Shown here: piece after piece, positions 51,970 through 55,785 of the stretch
How the letters are laid out: every line of letters begins with the position of its first letter
Numbering within the stretch: the stretch's first letter is position 1
Source of the DNA: an uncultured Polaribacter sp.
GTDB taxonomy: Bacteria; Bacteroidota; Bacteroidia; Flavobacteriales; Flavobacteriaceae
Assembly (NCBI GenBank): GCA_913050305.1
Contig: CAJXAS010000001.1
Location: 1-55,785 of the forward strand
DNA length: 55,785 bases
Reading direction: 5' to 3'
Made by a program: the position numbers and the translations under genes
The notes under the pieces: model-generated
Told to the model about the DNA's origin: nothing
What the model saw: only the letters and a program-made list of their open reading frames with translations
Databases searched by the model: none

Positions 51970-52421
51970 TGGATTTACAAGAAGATTTACAAGAAGGAGA
52001 AATGAATTTGAAAGAAGGAGATAAAGTAAGCTTGGTAATTGAAACTGAAACCGGTTTAGGGTATACTGTTTTAATTAATGAAGAATTTGATGGTTTGCTT
52101 TTTAGAAGTGAAGTTTTTCAAGCTTTGGAAGAGAATATGGAAGTTACTGGGTATGTGAAAAATATTCGTGAAGATGGGAAAATCGATGTTTCTTTGAGGC
52201 CACAAGGTTTTAGAAATGTAATAGATTCTGATGTAGATAAAGTACTTACAAGATTAAAAGATAGTAAAGAAGGATTTATTTTAATTACTGATAAAAGTTC
52301 GCCAGATTCGATACGTTTTCATATGAAAATGAGTAAAAAAGCATTTAAAAAGGCAGTTGGTAATTTATATAAACAGAAACTAATTGTTATTGAAGAAGAT
52401 AGAATTTTGTTGGTGAAATAG
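51969..52421 (+). CDS. S1-domain / CvfB-like RNA-binding protein
   Basis: A 150-aa protein with an S1-like OB domain at about 14-80 (LKEGDKVSLVIETETGLGYTVLINEEFDGLLFRSEVF, then GYVKNIREDGKIDVSLRP) and a C-terminal winged helix (RFHMKMSKKAFKKAVGNLYKQKLIVIE). These match the last two modules of CvfB/YitL, which is normally about 280 aa with more S1 repeats, so this is a short form. Its ATG overlaps the menD stop as TAATG. Two copies of GATTTACAAGAA (51972-51995) encode DLQEDLQE right after the start. An alternative ATG at 52002 is preceded by AAGGAG. Confidence 0.82.
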   Translation: MDLQEDLQEGEMNLKEGDKVSLVIETETGLGYTVLINEEFDGLLFRSEVFQALEENMEVTGYVKNIREDGKIDVSLRPQGFRNVIDSDVDKVLTRLKDSKEGFILITDKSSPDSIRFHMKMSKKAFKKAVGNLYKQKLIVIEEDRILLVK

Positions 52422-52524
52422 GTGTCCAGTTGGCAGTTTCAGTAGGCAGTAAATATGTTTTTTAATTTAGAGTTTTTTTATTTTAAGGCTGAATATTTCT
52501 TAATTATTCATGTATGTTTTTTAA

Positions 52525-53685
52525 TTACTGATTACTCAATCTTAATATATTTTCATAAAAAGCGTCGGCATTTGGGTCTGATGCATCCATTTTTCCATAT
52601 CCAATTTTATAATATTTTATGGCTTTTTTTATATTTTTACCTTCTTCGTAATAACGTCCAATATAATAATCACCTAAAGGAGACGATGGGAATATTTTCA
52701 AAATCATTCTTCCAAAATTCAGCAATTGATCTCCGTTCTCTTTTTCGATAATTATCTTTTCTACAGTAAAAATATCTTGCTCTCTAATTCCTAAATCACT
52801 TCCAAATAAAAAATCAATTTCTAAATATTTATTTTCTAAATAAGTGATGGCATCCAAAGGAGAGAGGTCTTTTACATTTTTGTCAAATTCTTCTTTAGAG
52901 ATTGCAGAGTAAATTTCAAAAACTTTTGTGAGGGCTCTAGGAATGGCTTCAGCAATCGCAGAAGTGCTATTTTCTGTATTGAAAGTGTCATTAATAATAT
53001 TAAAATTATTAATCTCTACGCTAGAAAGACCTTGTTGTAATTGATTAATTAATGTTTGTTTTCTATTAGAAAAGATATTAGAATTATTAGTGTAAAAGTA
53101 AAAAGTGTTATCTTCCTTCTGAAATCTTGCTAATTTATAAGCTTGCATTTGGCTAGCTATAAAATCTGAAAAAGTAGGATTAATACAGATATAAGCATTA
53201 ATAATAGGTGTTTGTTCTCCTAAAAAGGCAGTTATTAAATTTGCAGAGGTTCCTTCACCAATCAAAGTTATAAAGGGTGAAGTATTATAAGAACTTTCTA
53301 TTTCAAAAATAACTTCATCTCTGATAAAATTATAAAAATTGGCGTTATTCTTAGTTAAGGTGCCATTATCCATATTAAAATAGGTGTCTTTTTTTCGGGT
53401 TTTAGCCATGTTAATCCCAATAATAATTTGTTTTGGCGCCTTATCTTTTGCGGCAAATAGCACTGCATTGCCCACATAAAGATCAAAAAGGTATTCAGCA
53501 TCGAAAATAATTGCAAGTGGATAGTTTTTTTCTTCATCCTTATCATAGCCTTCTGGAAGGTATATTTTTATTTCTCTACTGTAGCCTAAATAGTCTGAGT
53601 CAATTGATTTTTTTATAATTGTCTGCGAATATGAACTAAAGAAAAATAATAAAAATATTAATGGCAGGGATTTCTGAATCATCAT
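52525..53685 (-). CDS. Secreted alpha/beta-hydrolase-fold protein, probable pseudo-esterase
   Basis: A 386-aa exported protein. The signal peptide covers about 1-20 (PLIFLLFFFSSYSQ). The esterase-D-like domain (about 22-260) has YSREIKIYLPEGYDKDEEKNYPLAIIFDAEYLFD and IIIGINM. The nucleophile elbow reads LIGEGTSANL (141-150), with Gly145 where the family has Ser. The region that normally carries the catalytic His (NTENSTSAIAEAIPRAL, 236-252) has none. The domain is therefore probably not an ordinary esterase. The C-terminal part (about 300-380) has TPR-like repeats (LGDYYIGRYYEEGKNIKKAIKYYKIGY). It lies between the menD and menB genes, on the opposite strand. Function unknown. Confidence 0.75.
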   Translation of the reverse strand: MMIQKSLPLIFLLFFFSSYSQTIIKKSIDSDYLGYSREIKIYLPEGYDKDEEKNYPLAIIFDAEYLFDLYVGNAVLFAAKDKAPKQIIIGINMAKTRKKDTYFNMDNGTLTKNNANFYNFIRDEVIFEIESSYNTSPFITLIGEGTSANLITAFLGEQTPIINAYICINPTFSDFIASQMQAYKLARFQKEDNTFYFYTNNSNIFSNRKQTLINQLQQGLSSVEINNFNIINDTFNTENSTSAIAEAIPRALTKVFEIYSAISKEEFDKNVKDLSPLDAITYLENKYLEIDFLFGSDLGIREQDIFTVEKIIIEKENGDQLLNFGRMILKIFPSSPLGDYYIGRYYEEGKNIKKAIKYYKIGYGKMDASDPNADAFYENILRLSNQ

Positions 53686-53751
53686 TTAGAATGTTTATTT
53701 TTGTAAGTAAGAATGTTTTGTTCTCTTTTAGAACGTCTAAAATACAAAAAT

Positions 53752-54591
53752 ATGATACAACCCAAGTGGAAAACTGTAAAGGAGTATGAAGATATTACCT
53801 ATAAAAAGTGTAATGGAGTTGCAAGAATAGCGTTTAACAGACCCAATGTAAGGAATGCATTTAGACCCAAAACAACTAAAGAATTGTATGAGGCATTTTA
53901 TGATGCAGGTGAAGATGTAAATATTGGTGTTGTATTGCTTTCTGCGGAAGGACCGAGTTCTAAAGATGGTGTATATTCTTTCTGTTCTGGCGGTGATCAA
54001 AAAGCACGTGGACATCAAGGTTATGTTGGTGATGACGGCTATCATAGATTAAATATTTTAGAAGTACAGCGTTTAATTAGGTTCATGCCAAAAGCAGTGA
54101 TTGCTGTGGTACCTGGTTGGGCAGTAGGTGGTGGACATAGTTTACATGTTGTTTGCGATTTGACTTTGGCTTCTAAAGAGCATGCTATTTTTAAACAAAC
54201 AGATGCAGATGTAACTTCTTTTGACGGTGGTTACGGTTCTGCTTATTTAGCAAAAATGGTTGGTCAGAAAAGAGCAAGAGAAATTTTCTTTTTAGGAAGA
54301 AATTATTCTGCGCAAGAAGCGTATGATATGGGCATGGTAAATGCCGTAATTCCGCACGAAGAATTAGAAGATACAGCATTTGAATGGGCGCAAGAGATTT
54401 TAGAGAAATCTCCAACATCTATAAGAATGTTGAAATTTGCTATGAATTTAACAGATGACGGTATGGTCGGTCAGCAAGTTTTTGCAGGTGAAGCAACGCG
54501 CTTAGCATATATGACAGAGGAAGCAAAAGAAGGAAGAGATGCCTTTCTGGAGAAGAGAAAGCCTAATTTTCCTAAAAAATGGATACCATAG
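53752..54591 (+). CDS. menB: 1,4-dihydroxy-2-naphthoyl-CoA synthase
   Basis: Crotonase-fold enzyme of 279 aa that closes the naphthoate ring in menaquinone synthesis. YKKCNGVARIAFNRPNVRNAFRPKTTKEL, CSGGDQKARG (CoA loop), VAVVPGWAVGGGHSLHVVCDLTLAS (oxyanion hole) and ADVTSFDGGYGSAYLAKMVGQKRAREIFFLGR are diagnostic. The start at 53752 (MIQPKWKTV) is preferred. The ATG at 53713 would add 13 unrelated residues. Confidence 0.96.
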   Translation: MIQPKWKTVKEYEDITYKKCNGVARIAFNRPNVRNAFRPKTTKELYEAFYDAGEDVNIGVVLLSAEGPSSKDGVYSFCSGGDQKARGHQGYVGDDGYHRLNILEVQRLIRFMPKAVIAVVPGWAVGGGHSLHVVCDLTLASKEHAIFKQTDADVTSFDGGYGSAYLAKMVGQKRAREIFFLGRNYSAQEAYDMGMVNAVIPHEELEDTAFEWAQEILEKSPTSIRMLKFAMNLTDDGMVGQQVFAGEATRLAYMTEEAKEGRDAFLEKRKPNFPKKWIP

Positions 54592-54625
54592 TTATCTGAA
54601 AATCTAAAATTTATAATTAATTATA

Positions 54626-55495
54626 ATGAAATCACAGATAGTAACATTTCTTATAAAATGTCCAGATCAAAAAGGGTTGGTAGCTAAAATTACCACGTTT
54701 TTTTATGAAAAAGGATTCAATATTTTAAGTTGTCAGCAATATGCAAATGCTATTGAAGATACGTATTTCATGAGAATTAGATTAAATGCGGCAGGGACTA
54801 ATATTTCTAAAGAAGCATTAGAAAATAATTTTTTAGAATTGGCAGCGCCTTTAAAGTTAGATTGGTCTGTGAATTACGGTGATAAGAAACAAAACATGGC
54901 CATTATGGTTTCTCATACAAGTCATAACTTATATGATCTGTTAGAAAGACAAAAAGAAGGTTTGTTAGATTGTGACATTACAATGGTTATTAGCAATCAT
55001 GATAAATTAAGACACATTGCAGAAATGTTTAAGGTTCCGTTTTATTATCTTCCAGTAACAAAAGAAACCAAAATAGTGCAAGAAGCTCAGGTTATAGAGT
55101 TATTAGATGCTAATAAAGTAGATCTAGTAGTGATGGCTAGATATATGCAAATTTTATCTTCAGACTTTATCAATCATTACCCAGAGAGAATTATAAATAT
55201 TCACCATTCTTTTTTACCTGCTTTTCAAGGTGCAAACCCTTATAAGAAGGCTTATGATAGAGGTGTAAAGCTAATTGGTGCAACTGCGCACTATGCAACT
55301 GAAGATTTAGATGAAGGACCAATTATAGAGCAAGACGTAGAGCCTGTTACACATGAAAGTACTCCAACAACTTTAAAGAGAATTGGTGCAGACATCGAAA
55401 GGTTAGTTTTAGCTAGAGCAGTGAAAAACCATTTAAACAATCAAATTATAGTCTCGGGAAATCGGGCAATTGTTTTTCCAGAAGCTGGGGAGTAA
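54626..55495 (+). CDS. purU: Formyltetrahydrofolate deformylase
   Basis: Hydrolyses 10-formyl-THF to formate and THF, balancing one-carbon units. It is 289 aa. The N-terminal ACT domain (about 5-85) begins IVTFLIKCPDQKGLVAKITTFFYEKGFNILSCQQYAN. The C-terminal formyltransferase-fold domain has MAIMVSHTSHNLYDLL, VMARYMQILSSDF, NIHHSFLPAFQGANPYKKAYDRGVKLIGATAHYATEDLDEGPIIEQD. The HH and Asp (active-site Asn-His-Asp set) are present. The substrate pool is shared with fmt at 4710. Confidence 0.96.
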   Translation: MKSQIVTFLIKCPDQKGLVAKITTFFYEKGFNILSCQQYANAIEDTYFMRIRLNAAGTNISKEALENNFLELAAPLKLDWSVNYGDKKQNMAIMVSHTSHNLYDLLERQKEGLLDCDITMVISNHDKLRHIAEMFKVPFYYLPVTKETKIVQEAQVIELLDANKVDLVVMARYMQILSSDFINHYPERIINIHHSFLPAFQGANPYKKAYDRGVKLIGATAHYATEDLDEGPIIEQDVEPVTHESTPTTLKRIGADIERLVLARAVKNHLNNQIIVSGNRAIVFPEAGE

Positions 55496-55550
55496 ATTCG
55501 TTTTTAATTCTACTTATTTCTCTCAATTTTTTAATTTTCAATACATATAA

Positions 55551-55785
55551 ATGAAAATAATCTGTATTGGGCGCAATTACGCAAAACACATTGAAGAATT
55601 AGCTAATGAAAGACCAGAAAGTCCTGTTGTTTTTCTAAAGCCAGATTCTTCTATTTTACCAAGAAAAAACCCATTTTTTATTCCTCCTTTTTCAGATGAT
55701 GTGCATTATGAGGTTGAGGTTTTAATAAAAATAAATAAAGTAGGAAAGCATATTGATGCAAAGTTTGCACACAAATATTATGACG
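55551..55785 (+). CDS. Fumarylacetoacetate hydrolase family protein, 5' part
   Basis: The first 78 codons of an FAH-family enzyme. It reads MKIICIGRNYAKHIEELAN, FLKPDSSILPRKNPFFIPPFSDDVHYEVEVLI, which is the FAH N-terminal metal-binding strand region (the E-V-E pair). Family members are acylpyruvases, 2-keto-acid hydratases or oxaloacetate decarboxylases. The catalytic part lies outside the window. It starts 55 nt after purU. Confidence 0.85.
   Translation, partial: MKIICIGRNYAKHIEELANERPESPVVFLKPDSSILPRKNPFFIPPFSDDVHYEVEVLIKINKVGKHIDAKFAHKYYD

Noticed and set aside
52455..52751. 98-aa plus-strand frame after the CvfB-like gene
   Set aside because: Most of it is antisense to the real TPR-like C-terminus of the esterase-fold protein, and the rest is Phe/Tyr-rich noise.
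1..55785. CRISPR array, IS element, toxin-antitoxin or phage-defence island
   Set aside because: No spaced direct repeats, transposase, paired small toxin/antitoxin genes or restriction/defence-type genes are visible. RecQ, the RecD-like helicase and MoxR are ordinary housekeeping members.

Overview
The window is a stretch of AT-rich bacterial chromosome from a member of the Bacteroidetes, almost certainly a marine-type Flavobacteriaceae. Support: promoters of the Bacteroidetes type (TTG, 19 nt, TAnnTTTG) before a tRNA, hup, rpmH and the SRP RNA; genes typical of this group (DUF3822, DUF5606, DUF4199, START-like protein, short CarB, YqgE); a tRNA without encoded CCA; and many lipoproteins and SurA-like proteins. 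The genus cannot be fixed from sequence alone. I see no rRNA, prophage, transposase, CRISPR array or recognisable defence island: this is mostly core chromosome with a few accessory patches.

Layout. 1-2300: truncated dinB divergent from an XRE-S24 (LexA/UmuD-like) repressor gene, sharing a promoter region with a clear dyad; then a non-coding stretch and tRNA-Met. 2275-8100: START-like protein, class IV aminotransferase, YqgE, HU, fmt, recQ and a P-loop ATPase. 8187-13260: a tightly packed envelope operon (DUF493 protein, two-domain parvulin, lipoprotein, SurA-like parvulin, MoxR ATPase). 13268-21110: rsmD, DUF3822 and a membrane protein on the minus strand; then a RecD-like helicase, two tandem PPK2 kinases, an ArsC-like phosphatase-fold protein, an Smr protein and a cysteine desulfurase. 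21220-28240: yidC, pyrG, rpmH and a short carB. 28413-31641: a fasciclin lipoprotein, then the run ruvX-def-DUF5606-mazG.

31850-35565 is the most structurally interesting accessory patch: dapD, a WaaE-like glycosyltransferase and two Stealth-type sugar-phosphate transferases, with an in-frame relic of the glycosyltransferase 3' end between the two Stealth genes. 35655-48109: an LTA-synthase-like membrane enzyme, CCA-adding enzyme, pyruvate carboxylase, MsbA-like ABC exporter, phosphosugar mutase, polyprenyl-phosphate-type glycosyltransferase and a DUF4199 protein. 48283-55785: SRP RNA, an SDR dehydrogenase, a transaldolase-like aldolase, and a menaquinone segment (menD, CvfB-like protein, a probable pseudo-esterase, menB), then purU and a truncated FAH-family gene.

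Themes. Outer-membrane biogenesis and surface polysaccharide (parvulins, YidC, SRP RNA, Stealth and GT2 proteins, LTA-synthase-like enzyme, MsbA-like exporter) recur through the window. Translation and tRNA maturation (fmt, def, rsmD, rpmH, cca, tRNA-Met) form a second theme. I found no convincing entirely new system. The best leads are the DinB/S24 SOS-like switch, the duplicated GT2-Stealth module with its relic, the esterase-fold protein lacking catalytic residues in the men cluster, and an orphan arsenate-reductase-like protein.
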